Shown: in pieces, positions 50,676-61,367 of the stretch
Numbering within the stretch: position 1 is the first letter of the stretch
How the letters are laid out: each line of letters opens with the position of its first letter
Source of the DNA: Caprimulgus europaeus
Taxonomy: Eukaryota; Chordata; Aves; Caprimulgiformes; Caprimulgidae
Direction: 5' to 3'
Assembly: GCA_907165065.1 (NCBI GenBank)
Contig: OU015532.1
Span: 33,436,339-33,500,338 of the forward strand
Length of the DNA stretch: 64,000 nucleotides
Notes under the pieces: generated by a model
What the model saw: only the letters and a program-made list of their open reading frames with translations
Told to the model about the DNA's origin: nothing
The model's database searches: none
Program-made: the position numbers and the translations under genes

Positions 50676-53600
50676 CAAAAGTGGGGTTCAAAATTGTATC
50701 TGTGGCAAAATATACAGCATTTAGTAAGATTATAATAAATATACATACTAGGAGGGCTGTGGGTGGAATGGAATAGTGATAATCCATTAATATCTTTACA
50801 GGAGAGTTATATGTGATATCTTTCTAAGCTTTGACACCTGTAGGCTTTCACTCGTGTAAGTTGCTCAAGAACTCTGACAAATCCATAGCACATGTGAAAA
50901 AGATTTCAGTCTTTCAATTAAAAAAAAAAATAGAAAATAATAACATACACTCCCTAGATTTGGGGAAAACCCCCACTCAAGTAGTCTTTCTCCCTGTCTC
51001 TCAAAAGTTATCTCATAATTTTTCTTTATTTCTTCCTTAGCAAGCACCTCCCTCTTTCTTAAAGCAGTAATAAATCACACTATTTATTGATCTATTTTCC
51101 TCACATAGAGGAGTTTCTGAGCATACTTTGTTTTTTAAAGAAATAGATCTGCATAACCTTGTACTTTGTTAACCATGCTAGAGGCATCGCTGGAGTAACT
51201 TGTTTCTTCAGAGCGCTCTTCGAGTTTCTCAGAACAGAGAAACCTTTATTTCAGCTAAACCATGTCTCCTTTGTTCTTTGTAGTCCCTCTGGGCTGCCTA
51301 GAGACACAACAGAACCTTACTTTGCCTCTGTTCCTACCCTCCAGATCCTAAAAGGCCAAAACATGGATATCTAAATCACATCCATTTTAACTTCCTAATG
51401 AGCAAATTTATCTAATAGAAATGTCTGCAAATATAACATTAATGAATGAAGAGCATCTCATGTATAAATAAACAATAAGATTCAGTTTATAGAACCCCAT
51501 AATTATGCACAGAAGAATCAAAATATAAATGCAGCAAAGCTAGCAAACCATGAACAAAAATAAGTCATCAAAATCTATACTTTTCCTGCCCCCTGTTTTT
51601 TAAATTTATGACCAAAAGCTGTTATATATTATTTTAATACTTCTTATGTTAGACACCAGATCTTAGTTTTGCATTTCAATGTTTCTGGCCCATATTTCAA
51701 TTTTAACATGACAAGAACACATACAATTTAGCATAGTATTGATGGCTTCAAATTGTTTAAAAATATTACAGTATTTTGCATATTTTACGTATGAAAATGT
51801 AATTCTGATTTTCACAATCTTGTAATTAATATTTTAAATTGTTGGAAGCATGTATTTTAAATGTTTATACGTAGTTCTACATTACATATGGATTCTGCAT
51901 ACCTCTGGATTCCATCTGTAGACATACTGAGACTAGCCATTTATTATAAAATCTTTTGCCTAGCAAAATATTAGGAGGCTTAAATTGCACATTGAGAACT
52001 AGACTGTACTTGCTTGCTATAGATTTCTTTATATAAAGGCTAGAATTTTAATGTATTTTTACAGGCCTTCACCTAGGTGATCGCATTTTGACAAAATCAG
52101 TAGATTTTTCTCAGATCTGTAAATAGTGTAAGTCAAGAATTGTAAATAATTTTAGTGCAATTTTTAGGCACACTGCTATCAGCTATGTTTTCAAGATTAA
52201 AAAAAACCCCAAAATTTCAGCTTTAATTAATCTTTCTTATCTTTTGTAATGGGTCACTTCTATCGAAAAAACTATATTTTCTCCAAATAAAGGTACACAA
52301 AGACATGTCACAACGTGATAGAACACTAGTCATGTTTGGACTTAAGTCTAGGCATAGCTAGCAAAATGATAACATGCAATAATACCACACCTGAGTTATG
52401 TTTATTGTCAGCTACAGTCTGTTCCTAAGGAAAAAATAACAGTTGTAGACTCCTGTAAGTTGATATACTGAGCTACAAACCTTCAGTCAGAGAGGATGGA
52501 AGTACAGCTTTGCTCTGCAGGTACAAGGTAGCCTTTTAGAGAACAGTGCATGCTGGTGTTGTTTACTTCTTTCTTAAAATACAACAGCAACAATCTAGCA
52601 GGCTCCTACTCTGTTTACTGGCCCCCAAATACAGAGGATATATTTAACATTTATTATCAAGTTGACCTGCCTCATAATGACATATCATATTGCAGGAAAT
52701 CAAAGAATCATATTCCTTTGCTTTTTCTGTGAAAATATAAATTTATGTTGAAAGATTCTACTTTTCTCTATTCGTTAGATGTAAATAAGTCACAGAAACA
52801 TTAAAATGGCATTCAATATAGACTACTATTTTTAAAACAAAGTTGTCATTCTTCTCCTGCTGAATTGCTCATAAATTCAAGTTTGAATAAAGAGATCAGA
52901 CTACATTAAATGTGTTTTGGTATCTATAACTTTCTGCAATGAATTAAAACTAGCTGATAATGTCTCAAGTGCATTTCATTTTCCATTGATTCATGTACTG
53001 CAATATAACCTTCAAAATTCCCTTATGCCAACAAAGTCACTCAGATATGCTGAGTGCAGGAGCAGATTAAAGTGGCTGTAAGATTGAAAACTGTATCAAG
53101 ACATCAGATAATGCAATAGAGGTATAATGAAAGTGTAAACAAAACCTGTAAATGTACAAATTGCTGTTCATATAATCCACTGCTGAATTCAAAGGAGAGT
53201 TTTGGTGTAAGAAGAAGATGTATTAAACCAGAACAAACTGGTAATGTCACTATGTTGAAATTATTTCATTCTGCTCCATTTAAGAATTTTCTATTCAGGA
53301 CTCAGCACTGAAAAATATTTCTTCTCCTGTTATCAGGAAATAAAATTTATTATAAAGTCAAATTTAAATCTAAGGTGTTTTAAAGGTAGGACTAAGAAAG
53401 CGTTGCATTTTTTCTGTCATCTGCTTGTTTTCTTAAGTTGCTTCCAGAAATAACCTTTCATTCTGTTCTTGCATATGGGCTTTTTTTACTGTGTTGTGAA
53501 ATCAAATCCATCCTTTAAAGGCTTTTTAAGCTGGCAAAAATGCATTATTACTGATCTAGTAACTTCTATTGTTTCAGTGGTAGCTATGGTTATGGATGAA

Positions 53601-53842
53601 TGCTTTCAACAGAAGTTAAAAGAGATAATGAGTCTTTAATGATACAAAATCAGAGCCTTGTGTGCTTAGTGAAGCTTGACATAAGCTTCAGCTTTCAGTT
53701 AGCAAGGAGAGCTTACACAACAGTATCTCGGTTTTTCACAATGAAAATATCCACAAAAGTGTTTTCTTGCACAATTTGTATCTCTCAAGATACTATCAAC
53801 AGAAGTTACCTATGATGCTAAACAGTTAATTGACATGAACTG
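50676..53842. other. Unassigned AT-rich sequence
   Basis: No gene or named repeat is recognised. Short frames such as 51,159-51,374 have a polypyrimidine-AG upstream of part of the frame. There is no matching donor or recognisable protein. Confidence 0.5.
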
Positions 53843-53917
53843 AAAAAACAAAACAAAACAAAAAACAAACAAAACAAAACAAAACAAAAGCAAAAGCAAC
53901 CAAAACCACAAAAAAAC
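53843..53917. repeat. (AAAAC)n low-complexity tract
   Basis: This is an imperfect AAAAC/AAAC array that grades into AAAAGC and CCAAAACC units. It generates a spurious minus-strand frame rich in Phe and Val. Confidence 0.93.
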
Positions 53918-54149
53918 TCAGTTTTGGTAATTCAGTATCCTTGTTTACGACTCTTTTGTTTTCATTCTTGTGATTTTCCCATAGACTTCTCCCCACAGAT
54001 GTGATAGAATTGCACTCATCTAACACTCCAGTACAGCAACACTGATAACAAAAAGATGCCTCCTTACATACCTGGTAAAGAATATGTTTAAAGAATAGGC
54101 TGTTCTTAATCTGAACATTGATTGTAAACCATGATGAAATCTTCATCTC

Positions 54150-54420
54150 TTTGCCTTGTAGCTGTCTGGGTCCATTGATTTTGAACTAGATTAGTTTTGC
54201 ATGCATTTACATTGCACTGTAAATGATTAGCAAGTGGGAGATTGTGTATCCAGAGCAATGCATTTGCATTAACTGCTGCATCCGGGCAAACCAAATTTCC
54301 ATGCATTTGACCAGTCTCATGCCACTTTATCTCCTTATTGGTGTAGTAATCTGTGGAATCAAATCCACCACAAAAGGCACAGGATCAAAGAAAGAAATAC
54401 TTGTACCATTCACCCAAGTG
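54150..54420. promoter_or_regulatory. Candidate conserved non-coding element (motif-rich)
   Basis: This stretch has a dense set of developmental-factor-like motifs. They include GCATGCATTTACAT, an inverted pair CATTTACA/TGTAAATG (54,204-54,211 and 54,218-54,225), TGATTAG, and CAATGCATTTGCATTAAC, which contains the octamer-like ATTTGCAT. It is free of recognisable transposon sequence. Conservation cannot be judged from one sequence, so this is a suggestion from motif texture only. Confidence 0.25.
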
Positions 54421-54978
54421 TCTGCCCTTTAAATAGCTTACCTCTTGCACCAAGTAGAAGATTAGTGATGATAAATAGATTGACTGCAGTTTCAGTCACA
54501 GTAACATGCTATGAAAACATCTTGCATTCAGTGGCTAATCCAGACTTCTCCCTTCTCTGCCAGACCACAAACCTTTCATCATAGACTTCTCCATTCATCT
54601 TACACTGGCATGAAGGGGCGGCCCATATTGAATACATCTACAGATGTTTTATTAGTAGCACATGTTGGTTATATGATGGTTAGATGCTGGAGTCATACGA
54701 GAGCATATTGTGATTCAGCTGCAGGTGTTTACTAAATAGGAAGAAGTAAAAATATCATGGAGACACTCTAGGAATGAAGCAGTTCAGTATTAATTTAATT
54801 TATTCTGTGTTTATATTAAATGGTTTAAATGGAAATCTGCTGCTCTTCTGAGTTTATTCTGATTCCCCACAAGAGAAATTTCCCTTCCAATCCCCTGATC
54901 ACCCCTTCTACACCGTCATTTTTAGTAATAAAAATGTCAGATCCACACTAACGGGAGAAATACACAGTTCACATGTTG

Positions 54979-55369
54979 TCAGGGTGCTGTGGGGGTCAGT
55001 GGTGGGGGGAAGTCCCCATGGAGGGGCTTGGGGCCAGGCCTAGCAGCCGGGGCCTGTCCAGGAGTGAGGCAGCGGGTGTGCACCGGGGCAGCCTCAGCCT
55101 TGGGCATCAGGCACTCCACTGGGAACTGGCCCAAGGCTAGGCCAGGATGTAGGCCCACAGCTGGGCCTGGCCCACTGGGGCCCATGGCCAGGCAGGGCAG
55201 GACTGTGTGGAGCTGGAGACGGGCCCTGCTATGGCATCGCTGGGGTCTCGTGGGGACTGATGGCCCAGGAGAGGTGACATGGCACACTGGGCTGGGCAGA
55301 GTGAAGGGAGCCCCAGGAGAGGCTGAGCAGGGACAGTCAGGGCTGTGAGTGCCCTCAGGGCCATGGCAG
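54979..55369. other. Isolated GC-rich, CpG-poor block (~390 bp)
   Basis: Roughly two thirds G+C, this block is set abruptly in AT-rich DNA. I count only about six CpG sites, far fewer than its base composition predicts, so it is not a CpG island of the usual promoter type. The 6-bp repeat ATGTTG borders it (54,973-54,978 and 55,370-55,375), which could be a target duplication. Open frames of 119 codons (plus) and 102 codons (minus) follow from the scarcity of A/T-rich stops. They are rich in Gly, Pro, Ala and Leu with no domain. There is no poly-A, no terminal inverted repeat and no family I recognise. It may be an old methylated insertion or a displaced GC-rich fragment. Confidence 0.55.
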
Positions 55370-55380
55370 ATGTTGAGAAC

Positions 55381-56599
55381 AGGGTTAGATGATTCTACGT
55401 TTAAATTTGACTAAGTAAGTAATACTCAATTCCTGATATTATTTTCTTATAAATAAATAGTCTCTACATGGTCTACAGAAAGCTAAAACTGGCTTACGTT
55501 CTATGCAGGGAGAGGAGAGTGCAAATAAATGTTTTAATTCCATTAACAGTTTATTGAGTTATGGTTGTTTCTGTTTTGAAAACCAAAGTGACAGAAAGGG
55601 ATTTCCAAGTGAATTGTCACATAATTAGAACAGAGAAGTATTCATTTCCTCTTATCACTCATAGTAGTAATCAGTTTATCCTTCGTCCATGTAACTTTGG
55701 TTTGTCTTCTATAGTTTAGCTGTAATTCTGAAGGAAGAATAAAACATAACCTTTGTAAATTTAGTAACAAAAAAAACATGAATACATGTCATATCTTTTG
55801 CAGAATGCATATTTTACATTAAGAAAGACAACAATAAGTTCCTGAATAGCTGGAATCTGAGATAACAGCATAGGACATAGCGAAGAATCTAATTGCCATG
55901 TTCAGACTCAAGAGCCATGTCCAGATACAGCACAAGAAAGCCCACAGATAAGAAGAGATCTAAGGATAAAAAACAGCACCTCCTTTCACTTAATACTTTT
56001 AAACTTGAAGATCAGGTTGTTTGCAGCTACTAAAGGTTTTTGGCCCTTAATGGTTAGTAAAAAGGAAAACGTATCCATTTGTTTAATATGCTCATAAAGG
56101 AGGGTTTATGTTTTCATTCACTAACAATATAATTTAACCACTCAGTTAATTTCAATTATATTGCAAGTCCAAAGAACATATATTAAGAAAAAAAAAACCC
56201 AACAAAACAGTTTAAAATTAGATTTAGTCTTGTTAGAAGGTACGTCCTGTAAGCTGTCAAGACATGTAAGAATGTGGTAAAGCATAAATCAGTGCAGTGA
56301 GATATGTCAGAATTTTAACAGAAACACTCTTCTTAAGGTTAAAAAGTGTTTAAACTGGTGCTATTAACAACAGCTTCTGATTATTTTATGGACACATAAT
56401 AAGAATTTGTACTTTCTATTCAAAACATTTAGTTTTTCAAGTACATGTTTATAATACATGTAACAAATTTTATATTAAGGGGAAAAGGAAAAAATCTTCT
56501 CTAACAAGAATAATAAAGATAGGTATGGGTTTGGATTTTCAGAAGTGTCTTCAGGAACAGGAACAGTAAATCACATACATTATCAATGTGTACTTAGAC
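55381..56599. other. Unassigned AT-rich sequence
   Basis: No gene or named repeat is recognised. Confidence 0.5.
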
Positions 56600-57500
56600 T
56601 ATCTTTGCTTCCTTTTCTACAGTTTTTCTGTTATATGATTCTTGAGACGGTGGTAGAACTGTACACAATATTCAAAACATGGATGCACCTATTGCACTGT
56701 GTTGATTTAATGATATTTTGAGGTTGATTTCTATTTCTCTCAAGATAATTTACAACACTCTATTTACCTTTTTGACACTACACATTGAGCTGATGTGATC
56801 TGAGAACCAAGCAACTCCAGACTCTCTAGAGGGGCAACAGATATGTTATATTCCATCACTTTTATCCATAATTAGGTTATATATTTCTTATGTGCACTAT
56901 TTTTTACCTAAATATTCTGAAATTCTTCAGCAGTTCTTTGAAGACTTCTCAAGAATTGGCTGTCTTCCTTAATTTGCTTGCTTATCATAGACAAACTTTG
57001 TCACTTTTAGTATATTTTTTCTCAGTGATTTGCAAATAAGTCAAATAGAGCAGAGCTTGGGAAATCTCTTTTCATTTTGAAAATTGCTAAGAAATTCCTA
57101 ATCACTGTTTCCTATCTTTAGCCTGTTATAAAACCATAAGATGACCATCCCTCTTATCCCACGACAACTTATTTTCTGTAAAAATTTGTAGTGAGAGTTT
57201 TTACCAAGATTTTTGAAAACAAAATAAAACTTTAACAATGCTGTTATTCTTAACTGCTTTCTTCTTGTTTCTTCAAATATTTAATGGTAGCTTAAGACAT
57301 GACACCTCTTCGCAAAAGTAATGTTGACTTTTTACTGGCATGTATTTATTCATGTCTTTTAATCCTTTTCTAATTATGCCTTCCACAGTTTGGTTATGAC
57401 CAAGGATTTGTTAGTCAATAGCTCGCTACATCATCTTATAATACTGTTTAATATCATTTGCCATTTTCCATTTCTCTCATGTGATATGCTATTCCTATGA
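56600..57500 (-). mobile_element. Ancient CR1/L3-like LINE, minus strand
   Basis: It matches amniote-type CR1 in reverse complement, in order. 'gaactgtacacaatattca' comes at about 56,657. 'cacattgagctgatgtgatc' then 'tgagaaccaagcaactcca' follows at about 56,780. 'tcatagacaaactttgtcac' comes at about 56,985. 'gtttcctatctttagcctgt' comes at about 57,107 and 'ccctcttatcccacgacaac' then 'ttatttt' at about 57,150. 'cgcaaaagtaatgttgactt' comes at about 57,311. It covers ORF2 sequence upstream of the LINE 3' end. It is highly diverged with no open frame, comparable in age to the 14.8 kb copy. Both lie in the same orientation. Confidence 0.8.
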
Positions 57501-58554
57501 GACAAGAAATAAAATCACATTTCATCACATTGCTACTTTAACCTAACAACATAAAACAGCTCTGGGATTCAAAAGAGATAGTCAGTTCACAGTACTCTCT
57601 AGGCAGAAAAAAAAATGGGAAAAATACTTATCTATTCAGCAAAGTAGTCACACATTGCTCTTTTGAGGACATCATCTATGCATATTGTCAGAAATAGATA
57701 ACATCATCCAGCATAATATTTTATAAATCTCTGTACTCTTGCAGTTCAAGACAGAACAAGGTGTGTTTAATATTTATGTAAAGATGCTCTGCACCTATTT
57801 CAGGTGGGCTTTTATTGTTTATAGGTTCAGATGACAGATTAACAACTGTTTCCAAAGTATCAGAATTTTTGGTTGATGAACCTCATGTAACTTTTTATTT
57901 CATAAAAATAATGAGCCACATTCAGTAGTGATATTATATCTCTACGCTAATTGAGAACTATAATGCATTACACAGGGGTGTTCACACAGGATAATATGAA
58001 GTACCTAACATGAGTAAATGTACACAGCAGATTAGTGCACACTAGTATCCTCATGTTAGACAAACAGTCTCAGGTAAATGCAGAAGCCAGCATCTGTTTT
58101 CTAAATTTCACATACATGTCAAACAAGTCCTTTGTTCCATTAACACAGAAAATCTTGACTTTGTTCTTCTGTTTGACAATCTTTTCAGTTTATGGTCTTC
58201 ATTTTGCTATTTCCAATAAATCAGAGACTGACTCATCATGGAACATTGTATAAAAACAGGACAAAGAAAGAGAGATAAATCCAGGGGTTGTGGGTGAAGG
58301 AAAGAAAATTGATTTATTTGCAGAAAGGTTTCTGTGGAGTAAGCCTGGAAATTAGAATGTGTTGTGAAATGTGGAAGGCATTAAATCATGGCTAAACCTA
58401 AACTAAAACATCCAGTATACTGATCAGTTTGGAGAAAATCACAATTATAGATTAAATTACAATACTAAAACTAAAGGGGTAATTAATGTGTGAAGGCCAA
58501 GTGTATGGTAAGTGATTATGAAGTTCGAGGTATAGAGTTGGAATGGTAGAAACT

Positions 58555-58578
58555 TTTGACAAGTTAAGACTTGTCAAA
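58555..58578. other. 10-bp perfect inverted repeat, 4-nt loop
   Basis: TTTGACAAGT, loop TAAG, then ACTTGTCAAA. There is no poly-T or adjacent gene to suggest a terminator, and its significance is unknown. Confidence 0.85.
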
Positions 58579-58774
58579 CTCTTTTGGTTTTAATTATTTC
58601 CTAAGTTTTCTGGTTGAATTGCATAGCTTTAAAAAAATGCTAACAACCTGCAAATGTCTACTGCAGTTTGTAGCTTGGATAAAAAGAAAACAAGTTTTAT
58701 GACAGAGGTCACTTAACAAAACTTGGTAAAGTCCATATTTGGTGAAAAAATATTCTAAATTTTTCCTGTCCAGA

Positions 58775-58820
58775 ATAGATAGATAGATCAATAGATTGAT
58801 TGATAGATAGATAGAATAGA
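58775..58820. repeat. (GATA)n/(GATT)n microsatellite
   Basis: AGAT/GATA units are interrupted by CAATAGATTGATTGAT and then resume. It is a typical imperfect tetranucleotide array. Confidence 0.92.
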
Positions 58821-60214
58821 TTTTGAGGCTTCACTTACTTTTGATATCTCTTTAGTATTGAAACTAGAAAAGTATTCCTTCTTTTTCTTTCTTTTCTTTT
58901 TTCTTGTCAATGGAAGCTTATTTGTAAAGGCACAAGACAGTGACTCTCATCAGCCAGGTAGAGTGCCATGTTTAGTGTTCAGTTTGATCAAATTGCTTTT
59001 TCTTTTATGCACCCTAACCTGACTGTTTTTCCCTTTGTCAAGCAGTCATGTCCTGTATAAATTTACCAGCTGTGAGGGGAATCTTTCACTGAACCTAACA
59101 GCATTCTACTCAAAACTTTCACTACACTAAGGTATTCTAGGCTAAACTCAGCAAAACTTTTGAGTTGCATGTACAGCCAGTTGGCCATGTTCTGTCAAAT
59201 TCCTAATTATTACATGTAAATGACATTTTCTTCATCTGTAACTGCCTGATTTCCCCATACAAATACCTTTTTTTTTTCACAAGCAGGATATTTTCTGTAC
59301 AAACATATTACTTTTGCATAACTGCATGTATTTATTGGGTTAATATTGCATTTTGAAAATATTGGTTTTTTTCAATACTGAAACTGTACTTATATATTGC
59401 AATATGATAGATGTGAAAAATTTATATTATTTGACATCATTCCTTCTTATCCCACAGTTTGTGTTACCAGATATAAATGTAACCTTTAATACAATGTACT
59501 TGTATAAATGTATTACAAATGCAATTTTTGGTTTTGTTTTTTTTAATATTTTATTTTTTATAAAAAAATGTATCATTGAGACCCTAAGTAGTCTAGGATT
59601 TGACTGTCAGGTCCTGTTGAAATGAACTTTTTTTAAGCTTCCTCACTGGTGTAACCAGGAGCACTAGAGGATTTTGTTATATTTGTTTCAATGAAACGTT
59701 TTGAGGGACTGCTCATTGATAAAAATGACTTCTGAGAAACAATCTGACTTTTGTTTTGAAACCATCTTCTTTAAAATGTATGGTTTTCATCAACTTTGAA
59801 AAACAATTTAACTCAGTAATCTGTGTTACTTTACAAATACTCTATTGGAGGACTTGATGTTTCTTTCAACATGCAATATTAAAGGAATATATTTTGTGAA
59901 TAATTATTGACATAACATGATCTAATCCTAAGAAGACACATATGGAAAACTTTCAACATTACTACTTTTACTGAAATATATTAGAAAACTTCTATATATA
60001 AAGTCACTCAGATGTGTAAATGTTTTCAGACGGGAACAATAAATTAAAACTAGAAAGGTTGTAAATATGTCACAACTGTCCGTCACATCACACTTGATGG
60101 GTAACTTCTGCAATACTGATATCACTTTAAAAGTCTCTCTTGAAATCATTACAGATTGTTGTTAGTACACTCCCCATATTTAAATTAATATTAATTTTCT
60201 TAATTTTCATGCTC

Positions 60215-61362
60215 TGTTCTGGGTTGACCCTGGCTAGATGCCAGATGCCCACCAAACCTGCTCTATCACTCCCGCTCCTCAAATGGGCAGGGGGAAAACA
60301 TAATGAAAGGCTCATGGGTGGAGACAAGGACAGAGAGAGATCGCTCACCAGTTAATGGCACAGGCAAAACAGACTCAACTTATGGAAAAAAACCCGAATT
60401 TTGATTTATTACCAATCAGACAAGAGGATAATGAGAAATAAAACCAAATCTTAAAACACCTCCCCCATCCCTCCCTTCTTCCCGGGCTTAATTTCTTTCC
60501 CGATTTCAACCTCCTCCCCCCAGCGGCACAGGGGGACAGGGAATGGGGTTGGGGTCAGTTCCTCACACGTTGTTTCTGTCACTTCTTCCTCCTCAGGGGG
60601 AGGACTCCTTCCCCCGCACCAGCGTGGGGTCCCTCTCACGGGAGACAGTCCTCCACAAACTTCTCCAGCGTGAGTCCTTCCCATGACTGACAGTTCTTCA
60701 CGAACTGCTCCAGCCTGGGTCCTTTCCATGGGGTGCAGTCCTTCAGGAAGGGACTGCTCCAGCTTGGGTCCTCCACGGGGTCACAAGTCCGGCCAGCAAA
60801 CCTGCTCCAGTATGGGCTCCTCTCTCCACGGGCCACAGGTCCTGACAGGAGCCTGCTCCGGTGTGGGCTTCCAACGGGGTCACAGTCTCCTTCAGGCATC
60901 CACCTGCTCTAGCGTGGGGTCCTCCATGGGCTACAGGTGGTCATCTGTTCCACCATGGAACTCCATGGAGTGCAGGGGCACAGCCTGCTTCACCATGGTC
61001 TTCACCACAAGTTGCAGGGAAAATCTCTGCTCTGGCTCTGCTCCTGGAGCACCTCCTCCCCCTCCTTTTTCACTGACCTTGGTGTCTGCAAAGTTGTTTC
61101 TCTCACATCTTCTCACTCCTTTCTCCTTAGCTGCAAAGTGTGCAGCTTTTCCACTCTTCCCTTTTTTTTTTCTTAATTATGTTATCACAGAGGCGTTACT
61201 GATTGGCTCGGCCTTGGCCAGAGGCGGGTCTGTCTTGTAGCCGGCTGGCACTGGCTGTGTTGGGTCAGACATGGGGAAAGCTTCTGGCAGCTTCACTCAC
61301 AGAAGCCACCCCTATGTCGTCCCCCCCCAGCTACCAAAACCTTGCCATGCAAACTCAACACA
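60215..61362 (+). mobile_element. Solo LTR, ERVL-type, plus strand, 1.15 kb
   Basis: It starts TGTTCTGGGTTGACCCTGG and ends ..GCAAACTCAACACA. Recognised blocks include 'gatgcccaccaaacctgct', 'aggcaaaacagactcaac', 'gagaaataaaaccaaatctt', 'gggggaggactccttccccc', 'ttatcacagaggcgttactg' and 'ctcggccttggccagaggcg'. It also holds an AATAAA at about 60,437. The middle (60,620-61,020) is an array of ~45-bp repeats with the core CTGCTCCAGCGTGGGTCCT. It is the same family as the minus-strand LTR at 36 kb but clearly less diverged, so younger. TCTGT occurs on both sides (60,213-60,217 and 61,363-61,367), but the left copy overlaps the LTR start, so the target duplication is unproven. No internal viral sequence is present. 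Long frames inside are by-products of the GC-rich repeats. Confidence 0.92.
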
Positions 61363-61367
61363 TCTGT

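Larger units (their letters stand above)
57501..60214. other. Unassigned AT-rich sequence
   Basis: No gene is recognised. It includes a 10-bp perfect hairpin at 58,555-58,578 and a GATA/GATT microsatellite at 58,775-58,820. Confidence 0.5.

Noticed and set aside
54979-55348. Overlapping 119- and 102-codon frames on opposite strands
   Set aside because: Both are explained by high GC and few stop codons. There is no domain, and no splice signals or promoter CpG island are seen.
60683-61240. 185-codon plus-strand frame
   Set aside because: It lies wholly within the ERVL-type LTR and is kept open by the GC-rich internal repeats. LTRs of this kind do not encode such a protein.
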